DNA of 64,000 nt from Haliea salexigens DSM 19537. Its GTDB lineage: Bacteria; Pseudomonadota; Gammaproteobacteria; Pseudomonadales; Halieaceae. The translations under genes and the position numbers were made by a program. The DNA lies in NCBI RefSeq assembly GCF_000423125.1, contig NZ_AUHJ01000004.1, positions 229,789 through 293,788 on the forward strand. The letters run 5' to 3'. Under the pieces are notes generated by a model that did no database searches, was not told the DNA's origin, and worked only from the letters and a program-made list of their open reading frames with translations. Below, in pieces: positions 1-9,286 of this stretch; the first letter of the stretch is position 1; each line of letters opens with the position of its first letter.

Positions 1-1
1 C

Positions 2-154
2 ACCAAGGAAACCGTTGACGCGCTCTATCACAAGGCGATTGCATTGGGCGCCAGCTGCGACGGCGAGCCGGGGCAACGTATACCTGACATGTTCTACGGC
101 GCCTACGTGCGTGACCCGGATGGCAACAAGATCGCTTTCTACGTCTTCGGATGA
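2..154 (+). CDS. VOC/glyoxalase-family protein, C-terminal end (partial)
   Basis: The open frame enters from the left edge and ends at a TGA after 50 residues. The end of the protein reads YVRDPDGNKIAFYVFG, the usual last beta strand of glyoxalase/bleomycin-resistance (VOC) proteins, where a D-P-D-G-N turn precedes the metal-binding strand. The rest of the gene lies outside the window, so the substrate cannot be judged. It lies on the same strand as the TonB receptor that follows, but a strong hairpin separates them. Confidence 0.7.
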   Translation, partial: TKETVDALYHKAIALGASCDGEPGQRIPDMFYGAYVRDPDGNKIAFYVFG

Positions 155-162
155 CCTACCAC

Positions 163-204
163 GGCCGGCGTTGCATACCCCAAACAAGGTATGCAACGCC
201 GGCC
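163..204. terminator. Perfect 17-bp inverted repeat, probable terminator
   Basis: Two perfectly complementary 17-base arms (163-179 and 188-204) flank an 8-base loop, starting 9 bases after the stop codon of the VOC gene. No T-run follows on either strand, so it is not a classical intrinsic terminator. Its position between two genes suggests transcription termination or mRNA 3'-end protection. Confidence 0.55.
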
Positions 205-260
205 CGCTCGGCCGTACTCTCTGCGCCCGCAAAAACCGCACAAGAAAAGAGGTAATCTTC

Positions 261-2501
261 ATGTACGCACGCAAGCCCATCACGCTGCTGGTCGCAGCAT
301 ACCTGTCTGCCGGCAGCGCCAGCCTCATGGCACAGGGCCTCGAGGAAGTGGTCGTCACCGCGCAGAAGCGCGAACAGACGCTGCAGGACGCCCCCATTTC
401 GATTGCCGCCTTCAATGCTGACCAGCTCGAGCAGAAGGGCGTGAACACCATCGACGACCTCGGCACCTCGGTACCCAACGTCAAGATCACCCGCTCGCCA
501 TCCAACACATCGGCCGCCACCATCGCCATTCGCGGTTCTGCCACTATCAACCCGGCCATTACCTGGGAGCCCACCGTCGGCATCTACCTCGACGGCGTGT
601 TCATCGGCAAGAACGTGGGTGGCATTTTTGACATCGCCGAATTGGAGCGCGTGGAAATGTTGCGTGGCCCACAGGGCACACTGTACGGCAAGAACACTGT
701 GGGCGGCGCCGTCAACCTGATAACCACCAAGCCCAGCGGGGAGTTCAGCGGCAAGCTGCGCGCCGGTGTCGGCAACTATTCACTGGGCACTGTTTACGGC
801 AGCCTGGATCTTCCAGCGTTCGACCTCGGTGGCGCCGGGCAAGTCATGGCCAAGGTGACCGGTTCATACCGCGAGCGTGACGGCCTGTACGACAACGTCG
901 CCGACCCCTTCGGCAACCCACTCGCAAACCCGATGCTGATCGATGAACTCAACAACATCGACAACACCGTGGGGCGCTACGATATTCTCTGGGAAGCGAG
1001 CGACCGCCTAGAACTGCGCTACACGTGGGACTACAGCGATCTGGACCTGGCTCCCTCCAAGAACCAGCTCACCTACCTGGACCCCAACGATCCGGCGAGC
1101 GTGAACGCGTTGCTGGCGCCGTATGTCACCGGCGAAAATGAAAACCGCGACAGCGTAAGCCTCGACCAGGCCAAGTTTGAGCGTTCAAAGTCGATTTCGC
1201 GGTCTCTGTTTGCCGATTATGATGCGGGCAGCTGGGGCGCGCTGGGAGACGTCACGCTGCGCTACATCGGCAACGATCGTTCACTGGACTGGGACGACGA
1301 CATCGATATCGACGGTTCACCGGTCAACCTGTTCACCTCAGCGCGCTTCATCGACTACGATCAGGCGTCTCATGAGGTGCAGATGATTGGCACCACCGAC
1401 CGCACCAACTACGTATTCGGCCTGTATTACTTCGAGGAAGAAGCCGCGGTGTACAACCCGATCAGCTTCTTCGGTGCCTTCGGCTCTCCCACCTCACAGA
1501 ACCGCTACGGCTTCGACAACGACTCGATTGCGGTATTCGGCCAGGTTGAGTGGCGCCCGGCAGCGGATATCTTCCAGGACCGCCTGACCCTGACCCTGGG
1601 TGCGCGCTGGACGGAAGAAACCAAAGACACCTACATCGATCACCCGAATGACGTCGATGCACAGGGCAACCCTGCTCCGTTCTCTGGCCGGGCCAAGAAG
1701 AGCTTCGATAACGTGTCGCCCACCTTCGTCGCCGCCTGGGACGCCAGCGACAACGTGAACATCTACGGCAAGATCGCCAACGGCTGGAAAGCCGGCGGCT
1801 TCAACGGTGAAGCGCCGTTCGAAGCGGCTTTCACCACGCCGTATGATGCAGAAGAAATTCTCTCCTACGAGGTCGGTATCAAGTCGCGCTGGAACGACAA
1901 CCGTCTGCAGGTCAACGGAGCCTACTTCTACAACGAGTCGACCGACATGCAGATGTCGATTTTCGTTGCCGGCAGCAGCGCCGCCTCCATTGTGCAGAAC
2001 GCGGGTGAAGCGACCATCCAGGGCTTCGAGGTGGAACTGGTTGCCCTGCCAATTCCAGAGCTGGAACTCGCGGCCAGCTATGGCTACCTCGATACCACCT
2101 ACAACGAGTTCATCGAGAACGGTGTGGACGTGAAGGACCAGAAGGACTTCCCCTACGCACCACGCAACAGCGCCAGCCTGTCGGCGGAGTACACCGTCGC
2201 CACTGGCAGTTGGGGTGACCTCACAGCACGCCTTGACTACGAGTTCGTTGACCGCCACGTGCCCTACATCGAGCCCAGCCAGAACGCCACGTCTGAGGTT
2301 CGCCCCTACGGCTTGCTGAATGGTCGCGTCACTCTGGCCAACGTGCCGGTGGGTGACGGCCAGGCGCTGAAGTTCGCCCTCTGGGGCAAGAACCTGGCGG
2401 ACAAGGAATACCGCATCAACACCATCCCGTTCGGGCTCTGGACCGCCAGCTACTTTGGTGACCCGCGCACCTACGGCGTCGAAGCCACCTACGAGTTCTA
2501 G
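261..2501 (+). CDS. TonB-dependent outer-membrane receptor
   Basis: A 746-residue TonB-dependent receptor that would import a bulky or hydrophobic substrate across the outer membrane. The ATG at 261 was chosen because a GAGGT-type ribosome site lies just upstream and a signal peptide follows (about residues 1-27, ending SLMAQG). The N-terminal EEVVVTAQKREQTLQDAP motif is the TonB-box/plug start typical of the large marine proteobacterial receptor family. The plug signature LRGPQGTLYGKNTVGG is present, and the protein ends in the aromatic barrel strand GVEATYEF. The frame stays open upstream of 261 but has no good start there. The neighbouring SnoaL, thioesterase, Rieske and KstD-like genes suggest a steroid or terpenoid ligand, which is inference. 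Confidence 0.93.
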   Translation: MYARKPITLLVAAYLSAGSASLMAQGLEEVVVTAQKREQTLQDAPISIAAFNADQLEQKGVNTIDDLGTSVPNVKITRSPSNTSAATIAIRGSATINPAITWEPTVGIYLDGVFIGKNVGGIFDIAELERVEMLRGPQGTLYGKNTVGGAVNLITTKPSGEFSGKLRAGVGNYSLGTVYGSLDLPAFDLGGAGQVMAKVTGSYRERDGLYDNVADPFGNPLANPMLIDELNNIDNTVGRYDILWEASDRLELRYTWDYSDLDLAPSKNQLTYLDPNDPASVNALLAPYVTGENENRDSVSLDQAKFERSKSISRSLFADYDAGSWGALGDVTLRYIGNDRSLDWDDDIDIDGSPVNLFTSARFIDYDQASHEVQMIGTTDRTNYVFGLYYFEEEAAVYNPISFFGAFGSPTSQNRYGFDNDSIAVFGQVEWRPAADIFQDRLTLTLGARWTEETKDTYIDHPNDVDAQGNPAPFSGRAKKSFDNVSPTFVAAWDASDNVNIYGKIANGWKAGGFNGEAPFEAAFTTPYDAEEILSYEVGIKSRWNDNRLQVNGAYFYNESTDMQMSIFVAGSSAASIVQNAGEATIQGFEVELVALPIPELELAASYGYLDTTYNEFIENGVDVKDQKDFPYAPRNSASLSAEYTVATGSWGDLTARLDYEFVDRHVPYIEPSQNATSEVRPYGLLNGRVTLANVPVGDGQALKFALWGKNLADKEYRINTIPFGLWTASYFGDPRTYGVEATYEF

Positions 2502-2515
2502 AACTCGCACTTGCC

Positions 2516-2545
2516 AATGGCGCCTGCGGGCGCCATTGTTCTTTG
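2516..2545 (+). terminator. Rho-independent terminator after TonB receptor
   Basis: A 9-bp perfect stem (AATGGCGCC / GGCGCCATT) with a 4-base TGCG loop is followed by GTTCTTTGT. It starts 15 bases after the receptor stop codon. It separates the receptor from the SnoaL-like gene, which has its own ribosome site. Confidence 0.75.
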
Positions 2546-2585
2546 TAGCACAGAGAAAATAACGAGACTGCTCAAGGAGCCACAC

Positions 2586-3131
2586 ATGACCCCGGATATG
2601 GAACAACAGCTACAGGCGCTGCTGGACAAGCAGGCCATCATGGAGCTGATCAACGCCTACTGCAACGCGGCGGATCGCCACGACAACGAGAAATTCCGCT
2701 CGCTGTATCACGAGGATGCAATCGACGACCACGGCTCGTTTTTCAAGGGCCTGGCCATGGAGTTCATCGATACCCTGCCGGACATCCAGGCCAACATGGA
2801 AATCCTGCACCACAACGTCACTACTGTGAACATCAAACTCGACGGGGACCGTGCGGAGGGTGAGGTGTACATACTCGCCTTCCACAAGATCAGCACTGAC
2901 GAGGGGCCGCTGGATCTGCTGATCGGCGGACGCTACTTTGACAAGTACGAAAAGCGCAACGGTGTCTGGAAATTCACCTACCGCGCGGTGGATGCGGATT
3001 GGGCGCACCTGCACCAGCCTTCGCTGGTGAACCTGAAGAACCCGATCATCGACGGCGCCCACATCGGGCAACCCGGTCGCAAGGACCCTTCCTATTCCAT
3101 TTTCGAACTGTTGCAGTGGGGCAAACGCTAG
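2586..3131 (+). CDS. SnoaL-like / NTF2-fold protein
   Basis: This 181-residue protein is a single NTF2-like (SnoaL_4) domain. The start at 2586 follows a clear AAGGAG six bases upstream. The pattern ALLDKQAIMELINAYCNAAD, then LYHEDAIDDHG and a C-terminal YRAVDADW, is usual for the SnoaL-like group found in steroid and aromatic catabolic clusters. Members are isomerases, dehydratases or hydroxylase partners, and the reaction cannot be read from sequence. The spacing of 31 bases to the thioesterase gene suggests co-transcription with it and the quinoprotein. Confidence 0.85.
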   Translation: MTPDMEQQLQALLDKQAIMELINAYCNAADRHDNEKFRSLYHEDAIDDHGSFFKGLAMEFIDTLPDIQANMEILHHNVTTVNIKLDGDRAEGEVYILAFHKISTDEGPLDLLIGGRYFDKYEKRNGVWKFTYRAVDADWAHLHQPSLVNLKNPIIDGAHIGQPGRKDPSYSIFELLQWGKR

Positions 3132-3162
3132 CCTCACGCAGGCACTATTGATAAGGACACAC

Positions 3163-3585
3163 ATGACTAAAGCCGACAAGCTGAAAAATGCCAACGCGCA
3201 TATCCCGCCCTGCTTGCAGGTGCTGAACGGGCAGTTGCTGGACTTTGACGAAGCTGAAGGGACTGCGGAAATGCAGTTTGATGTCAGCGAACAGTTCTGC
3301 CATTCAATCAACGTCGTGCAGGGTGGCAATGTTACCGTGATGCTGGATGCCGCCATGTCACATGCGCTGTTCATGCAGCAGGCAGACGTTGCCGCGCTGC
3401 CCACGCTGGAGCTCAAGGTCAGTTTTCTGGAGCCCACGCTGGCGGGCAGGATTATTGCCCGGGGCAAGGTTGTGAAATGCGGCAAGAGCATTTCCTTTCT
3501 GGAGGGCTCGCTGATAAACCCGGCCGGCCAACTGGCCGCCGTTGCCTCCGCCACGGCGAAAGTTGTGCGCCACAAGAGGGACTGA
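3163..3585 (+). CDS. PaaI-like hotdog acyl-CoA thioesterase
   Basis: A 140-residue hotdog-fold protein of the PaaI/YdiI thioesterase family, expected to hydrolyse acyl-CoA or aryl-CoA thioesters in the cytoplasm. The core VVQGGNVTVMLDAAMSHAL corresponds to the usual catalytic helix H-G-G-x2-x(A)-x-L-D; here Q replaces H in front of GG, so the substrate or mechanism may differ. The start at 3163 follows ATAAGGACACAC. The stop is 2 bases before the start of the PQQ dehydrogenase, so the two are almost certainly in one transcript. Confidence 0.83.
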   Translation: MTKADKLKNANAHIPPCLQVLNGQLLDFDEAEGTAEMQFDVSEQFCHSINVVQGGNVTVMLDAAMSHALFMQQADVAALPTLELKVSFLEPTLAGRIIARGKVVKCGKSISFLEGSLINPAGQLAAVASATAKVVRHKRD

Positions 3586-3587
3586 CC

Positions 3588-5717
3588 ATGTCGACCCGAC
3601 GCTCACTCGGTTTTGCCGCTGCCTTCGGCGCAGCCTGTTTACCCGCACTGGCACAGGACGCGGTGGAATGGCGCAGCTACGGCGGCGATGCGGGAAACAC
3701 CCACTATTCCAGTCTTGAGCACATTAATCGCGATAACGTAGGGGAACTCACGCTGGCCTGGCGCTATGCCAGTGCTGCTGGCGCGCCGTTGCCACACAGT
3801 TCCGAGCTGCAGGTCAATCCGATTGTGGTAGACGGTGTGCTCTACGGTCGCAACCCGCTCTACAACGTGTTTGCCATTGATGCGGCCACCGGGCGCGAAC
3901 GCTGGACCTTCACACCTGGCGAGGAACATGCGGGCATGTCGAACATGCGCGGGGTTACGTTCTGGCAGGATGGCGACGACCGGCGCATCCTGTTCACCAC
4001 AGGGCATTTCCTGATGGCGCTGGATGCCAGTAACGGCAAGTTGATTCCCGGCTTTGGCGCACAGGGCCGAGTGGATTTGCGCGAGGGCCTGGGGCGCAAG
4101 CCGGAGCAGGTGAGTATCAACGCCCCCTCCCCCGGCGTGATTTTCGACAACCTGATCATCATGGGTTCGGCGGTGACCGAGACCGCGGGCTCCGCGCCGG
4201 GTGATATACGCGCCTACGACGTGCGCTCAGGCAAGCTTGTCTGGTCCTTTCGCACTATTCCCGCGGCCGGCGAGTTTGGCGCCGACACCTGGCCGGAGGG
4301 CGCGCGTGAAACCAGCGGCGGCGCCAATGCCTGGGCCGGCATGAGCGTGGACGCTGCGCGCGGCGTCGTCTATGTGCCAACCGGCTCCCCCGCCCCCGAT
4401 TTTGACGGCTCTGCCCGCGCCGGCGACAACCTGTTCGGCAACACGCTGCTGGCGCTGGACGCTCGCACCGGCAAGCGCCTTTGGCACTTCCAGACTGTGC
4501 ATCACGACCTCTGGGACCGCGACCTGAGCTCCGCACCCACTCTGGTGACCGTGACTGAAGACGGTAAATCGCGCGATCTGGTTGCCCAGGCCGCCAAGGA
4601 AGGCGTGGTCTACCTGTTCGACCGCGACAGCGGTGAACCGGTGTTTCCCATAGAGGAAGTTGCCGTTCCCAAATCGGACATTCCCGGGGTTTACAGCGCA
4701 GCAACGCAGCCGCGCGTCACTCTGCCGGAACCCTTCGCACGCCAACACATGACCGTCGATGACCTCACGGACCTGTCACCGGAAGCCAATGCGGCGGCAC
4801 GCAAGGTGTGGGACGAGGCACACGAACTTGCCTACCTGCGCCCCGCAGGCCTGCGCAAAACCCTCTTGCTGCCGGGATTCTACGGGGGCGCCAACTGGGG
4901 TGGCGGTGCGTTTGACCCGGAAACCAACCTCTACTACATCAACGCCACCAATGCCCCGAATATCCTGCAAATGGAAGCGGTGGAGGTGGCCCGCGGGTCC
5001 ACCATGGGTGTTGGCGCGTTCCTGTTTCGCCAGCAATGCGCCGGCTGTCACGGCGTGGACCTCCAGGGTTTCTATCCTTACGCACCAGCACTTACCGGGG
5101 TTGAACAGCGCATATCGCGCCGGGAAGCGCTGGACGTGGTAGCGGCTGGCAAGGGCCGCATGATGCCGTTCGGGCATCTGTCGCGCCACGAGCGAGATGC
5201 CGTGGTGGACTACCTGTTTGCGCTCAGCGCCGGTGAACTGAAACCCGCCGTTGACGACGACGCTACCGAGAAGGAAACGGTGCACGTATTTGCCGGTTAC
5301 CGCGACTTCGTCGATGCCGAATACTACCCTGCGATCAAGCCACCGTGGGGCACCTTGACTGCCATCGACTTTGTGTCCGGCAAGATCCGCTGGCAAATAC
5401 CGCTCGGAGAATACGCGGCACTGACGGAGCGGGGTATCGCTCCAACAGGTACGCGCAACTTCGGCGGGCCGGTGGTCACGGCGGGGGGGCTGCTGATTAT
5501 CGCCGCGACCTCGGACGAAAAGCTGCGTATCTTCGACAAACGCGATGGCCGTCTGCTGTGGGACTATAAATTACCGGCCGGAGGTTATGCCACGCCCGCC
5601 ACCTACGCCATCGACGGCCGACAATACATTGTCATTACCGCCAGCGGCGGCAAACTGGGCACGCCCACCGGTGATGAGTACCTCGCCTTTGCCCTGCCTG
5701 AGCCAACGGCTGACTGA
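3588..5717 (+). CDS. PQQ-dependent dehydrogenase with inserted cytochrome c domain
   Basis: A 709-residue periplasmic quinoprotein. A signal peptide (about 1-22, ending PALAQ) is followed by eight-bladed propeller repeats (SYGGDAGNTHYSSLEHIN at the start, later AIDAATGRERW and LDARTGKRLW). A CAGCH haem-c motif lies at residues 484-488, with a likely Met ligand in GRMMPFG, inside an insert of about 100 residues before the last blades (TAIDFVSGKIRW, GGYATPATYAIDGRQYI). The layout resembles PQQ alcohol or sugar dehydrogenases that pass electrons to their own haem. No PQQ synthesis genes are in the window. The oxidised substrate is unknown; an alcohol of the local pathway is plausible. Confidence 0.88.
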   Translation: MSTRRSLGFAAAFGAACLPALAQDAVEWRSYGGDAGNTHYSSLEHINRDNVGELTLAWRYASAAGAPLPHSSELQVNPIVVDGVLYGRNPLYNVFAIDAATGRERWTFTPGEEHAGMSNMRGVTFWQDGDDRRILFTTGHFLMALDASNGKLIPGFGAQGRVDLREGLGRKPEQVSINAPSPGVIFDNLIIMGSAVTETAGSAPGDIRAYDVRSGKLVWSFRTIPAAGEFGADTWPEGARETSGGANAWAGMSVDAARGVVYVPTGSPAPDFDGSARAGDNLFGNTLLALDARTGKRLWHFQTVHHDLWDRDLSSAPTLVTVTEDGKSRDLVAQAAKEGVVYLFDRDSGEPVFPIEEVAVPKSDIPGVYSAATQPRVTLPEPFARQHMTVDDLTDLSPEANAAARKVWDEAHELAYLRPAGLRKTLLLPGFYGGANWGGGAFDPETNLYYINATNAPNILQMEAVEVARGSTMGVGAFLFRQQCAGCHGVDLQGFYPYAPALTGVEQRISRREALDVVAAGKGRMMPFGHLSRHERDAVVDYLFALSAGELKPAVDDDATEKETVHVFAGYRDFVDAEYYPAIKPPWGTLTAIDFVSGKIRWQIPLGEYAALTERGIAPTGTRNFGGPVVTAGGLLIIAATSDEKLRIFDKRDGRLLWDYKLPAGGYATPATYAIDGRQYIVITASGGKLGTPTGDEYLAFALPEPTAD

Positions 5718-5795
5718 GGCGCGACTGCAAAGCGGCGGTTGTCTTGTGTGGGAGCGAGTGCGACTATCGTGCTTCGTTCGCAACGAGAGCCGCCC

Positions 5796-6884
5796 ATGAC
5801 CGTCATCAGCGAATTCCAGGTCAACCGCGACAATTTTCGCGAGACCCACCTTGCACAGTACGAGAGCCCCGCACTGACGAACGACCAGTTGTTGGTGCGT
5901 ATCGACCAGTTCGCGCTGACATCCAACAACGTCAGCTATGCGGCCAGTGGGGACATGATTGGCTACTGGCAATACTATCCGGCACCGGCACCCTGGGGAA
6001 ACGTCCCGGCCTGGGGCAGTGGCACCGTGCTGGAGTCGGCGCATCCGGACATACCGGTGGGCGAGCGGATCTGGGGCTTCTTCCCGATGGCCAGCCACAC
6101 CCTGCTGACGGCAGGCCGGATTCGGCACGATCAACTCACGGATGTCGCCGCGCATCGACAGGCGTTGCCAGGGCTGTACAACAACTTCCGCCGTATGACT
6201 GCCGAAGCCGACTTTCTGCAGGCCATGGAGAATCAGCGCAGCCTGCTGTTCCCCCTGTTTTCAACGGCTTTTGTGCTCTGCGACTACCTGCAGGACAACG
6301 CCTGGTTTCAGTCCCGCCAGATCATTATTGGCTCCGCCTCTTCCAAAACCGCTTACGGACTCGCCTGGCTACTGCACCAACGTGACGACGCCCCGCCCGT
6401 CGTGGGCCTGACATCCTCCGGGAACAGCGAATTTGTCCGCACGCTGGGTTGTTACGATCAGGTGCTTAACTATGGCGCAGAAGCGGATATTGAAAAGCAG
6501 GCCAGCGTCTATGTCGACATGTCGGGAGACGCTGGTGTCATCAGCGCGGTGCACCGCGGCCTCGGCTCGCAGCTGAGGGCCAGCGTCAGTGTCGGTCTCA
6601 CGCACTGGGATGCGCCGGCCAACAAAGAAACGCTCCCAGGCCCCAAGCCAGAGTTCTTTTTCGCCCCCGCCCAGATCGCCAAGCGCGAGCAGGAGTGGGG
6701 GCACGGCGTTATCATGGCGCGAGCAACCCGGGCCAGTGCCGAGATCGCCAACGCGACTGCACAATACACTGTGATTGAACACCAGCACGGTACCAGTGCC
6801 CTGCATACAGCCTGGCTGGAACTTCTCGATAACCGCGCACCTGCCCAGCGCGGATTGCTGCTGTCACTGGCTGAAAGGGCGTAA
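5796..6884 (+). CDS. DUF2855 family protein
   Basis: A 362-residue protein recognised as DUF2855, a family distantly related to zinc-free medium-chain quinone oxidoreductases. The N-terminal part has the GroES-like pattern QLLVRIDQFALTSNNVSYA, and the middle has a degenerate nucleotide-binding region (IIIGSASSKTAYGLAWLL). No enzyme activity is established that can be read here. The start at 5796 gives the conserved N-terminus MTVISEFQVNR. Its end is 10 bases from the convergent SnoaL gene; a small perfect hairpin (6888-6904) overlies the junction. Confidence 0.82.
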   Translation: MTVISEFQVNRDNFRETHLAQYESPALTNDQLLVRIDQFALTSNNVSYAASGDMIGYWQYYPAPAPWGNVPAWGSGTVLESAHPDIPVGERIWGFFPMASHTLLTAGRIRHDQLTDVAAHRQALPGLYNNFRRMTAEADFLQAMENQRSLLFPLFSTAFVLCDYLQDNAWFQSRQIIIGSASSKTAYGLAWLLHQRDDAPPVVGLTSSGNSEFVRTLGCYDQVLNYGAEADIEKQASVYVDMSGDAGVISAVHRGLGSQLRASVSVGLTHWDAPANKETLPGPKPEFFFAPAQIAKREQEWGHGVIMARATRASAEIANATAQYTVIEHQHGTSALHTAWLELLDNRAPAQRGLLLSLAERA

Positions 6885-6894
6885 ATCGCAGGCT

Positions 6895-7356
6895 TCAAGC
6901 CTGCCAGTGTTCCGGGCCGGGGCCCAGCACGGCAAAGGAACCGATATGGCCACGGTTGTGCTTGCAGCGGTGGCGCAACAGCCAGCACCCATCAACCAAT
7001 TGCCATTCGTCGTGGTAATCGCCCAGGGTGCAGAAGGTCTGTCCCTCGCTCGCACCGCTGCCCAGGTGCATGTCACTCACATAGGCGCGGCTGCTGGCGC
7101 GGTCACCCTTAACATCGATCAGCACGTTGCCCAGCAGGTGTTGGGTTGGGCCGCAGGCATCCAGAAATGAACGCAACAACGCGACGATCGCCTCTGCCCC
7201 CTGCAGCTCACCGGTACCCAGGTCTGCTGTCACATTGGGCATGAAAAGGCCCTTGAGGCCGTCCCAGTCGCGGCTATCCATGCCTCGCGCCACCGCAACC
7301 AGGTTGCGGTAAATTGCGCGCTCAGCAAGCAGTGTCGTGAGCGTCGGCTCGCTCAT
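6895..7356 (-). CDS. SnoaL-like / NTF2-fold protein
   Basis: A 153-residue NTF2-like protein of the SnoaL_4 type (LLAERAIYRNLVAVARGMDS, then LKGLFMPNVTADLG). It is the second such protein in this block, and the two are clearly different sequences. Its ATG overlaps the stop of the upstream SDR by 4 bases (ATGA), so the two are translationally coupled. It may be a steroid isomerase or dehydratase-like partner; no catalytic residues can be assigned with confidence. Confidence 0.84.
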   Translation of the reverse strand: MSEPTLTTLLAERAIYRNLVAVARGMDSRDWDGLKGLFMPNVTADLGTGELQGAEAIVALLRSFLDACGPTQHLLGNVLIDVKGDRASSRAYVSDMHLGSGASEGQTFCTLGDYHDEWQLVDGCWLLRHRCKHNRGHIGSFAVLGPGPEHWQA

Positions 7357-8165
7357 GGCTTTTCCCCACGCGGCAACAGCACGGCGCGTATGTTATCAGC
7401 CATCTGACGCAGGGCATCGCGACGCGGCATGCCGAGCAGCGCATCAAACATGGCTTTGTTCTGCTCCCCGGCAATATACAGCGGGCCATTAGCCAGGTTC
7501 AGCAGCGCGAGTTCGGCAACTTCCCGGGGCGACATCATGCCCTCCAGCGTCGCGGGATCAATGCCCTGCAGTGCATGCGCCTCGGTATCGGTGCTCCCGG
7601 GGCACAGGGCAAGCACGTCGATACCCGCAGGCTGCAGCTCGCCCCAGAGCGATTCCCCCAGGCTGTTGGTGAAGGCCTTGCTCGCGGCATAGGCGGCAGA
7701 GAACGGAATGCCCATAAGGCCTTCCACGGAACTGGTAAGAATCACTCCGCCTCTGCCCCGTTCCAGCAGTGCCGGCAGGAAGCAATGGGTGAGCTGCATG
7801 GGCGCCGCGCAATTGACCTGCAGCAGTGCCGCCATGCGCTCCGGTTCGTTGTTCTGGTGCGGCCCCTTGAGCCCGAAGCCCGCATTGCTGACCAACAGGC
7901 CGATGTCCACGCCCTGCGCCGCTTTCGCGATTGCATCCACCGCAGCGGGATCGGCCAGGTCCGCCGCGCACACCGTCACCTTGACGTTGTGCGCAGCAGT
8001 CAATTCGCCAGCCAGGTCGTGTAGCCGGTCGGCCCGCCGTGCAACCAGCAACAGGTCAAAGCCTGCCTCGGCCAAAAGCCTGGCGAAGGCAGCGCCAATT
8101 CCGGAGGACGCGCCGGTGACCAGGGCCGCGGGGCCGTAGCGGTCGAGAAAGTCTGTTGTATTCAT
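7353..8165 (-). CDS. Short-chain dehydrogenase/reductase (SDR)
   Basis: A 270-residue classical SDR. The cofactor motif TGASSGIG is near the N-terminus, SNAG stands in the middle, and the catalytic Ser precedes YAASK (the Y-x3-K pair). The basic residues after the second strand (VARRAD) point to NADP(H). It probably oxidises or reduces a hydroxyl or keto group in the same pathway as the Rieske and KstD-like enzymes. It overlaps the downstream SnoaL gene by 4 bases and lies 59 bases from the Rieske gene. Confidence 0.88.
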   Translation of the reverse strand: MNTTDFLDRYGPAALVTGASSGIGAAFARLLAEAGFDLLLVARRADRLHDLAGELTAAHNVKVTVCAADLADPAAVDAIAKAAQGVDIGLLVSNAGFGLKGPHQNNEPERMAALLQVNCAAPMQLTHCFLPALLERGRGGVILTSSVEGLMGIPFSAAYAASKAFTNSLGESLWGELQPAGIDVLALCPGSTDTEAHALQGIDPATLEGMMSPREVAELALLNLANGPLYIAGEQNKAMFDALLGMPRRDALRQMADNIRAVLLPRGEKP

Positions 8166-8224
8166 GCACGGTACTCCATAAGGTTGATCGCGACACTGTT
8201 GCGACTACAGCGTGCAACCGTCGA

Positions 8225-9286
8225 TCATGGCTGAGCGGCACCATTGCGCGGCAGGTAGAACTGCTCGTACCAGCGGCGCAACTTGTTAATCGGACCATCG
8301 CCATCACAGAGTATCGGGTCGGCCCGGTACACCTTGTCTTTCCAGATTTCCACATCCTGGCCGAACGCGGCGTGTGCCCCTATGGCGTATTGCTCGGCAA
8401 ATTCTTCGGGCACAGCTTCCCCGTCCAGCCCACTGACGATAACCGCGCTACACAGGTCCACTTCCTCGCTGTTGACCGGTGTATGGTAGTTCACCCACCA
8501 GCTGCGGTAGTCGACAGCGCCACCGCGGGACTCCGTGTAGTAGTACATGATGGACGGGCCGTGGTAGGTGGCATCGCCCCAGGCATCCGCAGGGTTGTCA
8601 ACGTTAAGTGCCCGCATCGCCTCCATGTCGAACGGCAAGCCAGGCGGAATCACACTGCGTGCGGATGCAGTCTGCTGCACACGCGACACCTGGGTGACCG
8701 TGCGCTCGCCGAAACGATTCTCGAATTCGCGCACCTCGCCACCGTGTACATGCGGGAAGTGTGCAATGTCGACAATGTTTTCGATCACGTCGCAGGGCTG
8801 CGCACGAATACGCGAGCGGTGAAAACGCCAGTCGCCCCACCCTGCTTCACCGTGGCCCCACTCTTTGATGACGGGCAGGTAGTCCTCCGGCGCCCCACCT
8901 TCGGGATCGTGCCACAAGGCAATGAAGCCGTTGCGCTCCAGTACCGGCCAACCGCGCAGCGCATGGCGCGCCCGCTCCGGTATACGCGCAGCGTAGGGTA
9001 TGTCGACACACTCGCCATCGGCGGCAAAGGTCCAGCCGTGGAAGGGACAGGCCAGCGCATCGCCAACGATCCTGCCGCCGTCGCTGGCCAGATGCGCACC
9101 CAGATGTGGACAATGCGCATCCAGCACAGCCGCCACGCCGGACTCCCCGCGAAACAGCACCAGATCAACGCCGAAATAGTGCAGGCGCTGCACCGCGCCC
9201 GGCTCGAGTTCGCTGGAGAAGGCGACAATATGCCAACCGCGGGCAAAGCGCCCCGGCTCCAGAAATGCGTAGCGAGAATCACTCAT
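8225..9286 (-). CDS. Rieske non-haem iron oxygenase, KshA-like
   Basis: A 353-residue Rieske oxygenase. The [2Fe-2S] ligands are C59, H61, C80 and H83 (CPHLGAH and CPFHGW). The mononuclear iron site is read as N170-x2-D173-x2-H176-x4-H181 in ENIVDIAHFPHVH, the arrangement of 3-ketosteroid 9alpha-hydroxylase oxygenase KshA and the DAF-36/Neverland cholesterol desaturases. It needs a separate reductase, which is not encoded nearby. The start overlaps the stop of the upstream KstD-like gene by 8 bases. Steroid-type chemistry is likely from the family and the pairing; the exact position of attack is not known. Confidence 0.87.
   Translation of the reverse strand: MSDSRYAFLEPGRFARGWHIVAFSSELEPGAVQRLHYFGVDLVLFRGESGVAAVLDAHCPHLGAHLASDGGRIVGDALACPFHGWTFAADGECVDIPYAARIPERARHALRGWPVLERNGFIALWHDPEGGAPEDYLPVIKEWGHGEAGWGDWRFHRSRIRAQPCDVIENIVDIAHFPHVHGGEVREFENRFGERTVTQVSRVQQTASARSVIPPGLPFDMEAMRALNVDNPADAWGDATYHGPSIMYYYTESRGGAVDYRSWWVNYHTPVNSEEVDLCSAVIVSGLDGEAVPEEFAEQYAIGAHAAFGQDVEIWKDKVYRADPILCDGDGPINKLRRWYEQFYLPRNGAAQP

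Noticed and set aside
1494..2606. A 370-codon minus-strand frame inside the TonB receptor gene
   Set aside because: It is an antisense shadow of the receptor with no domain pattern or ribosome site.
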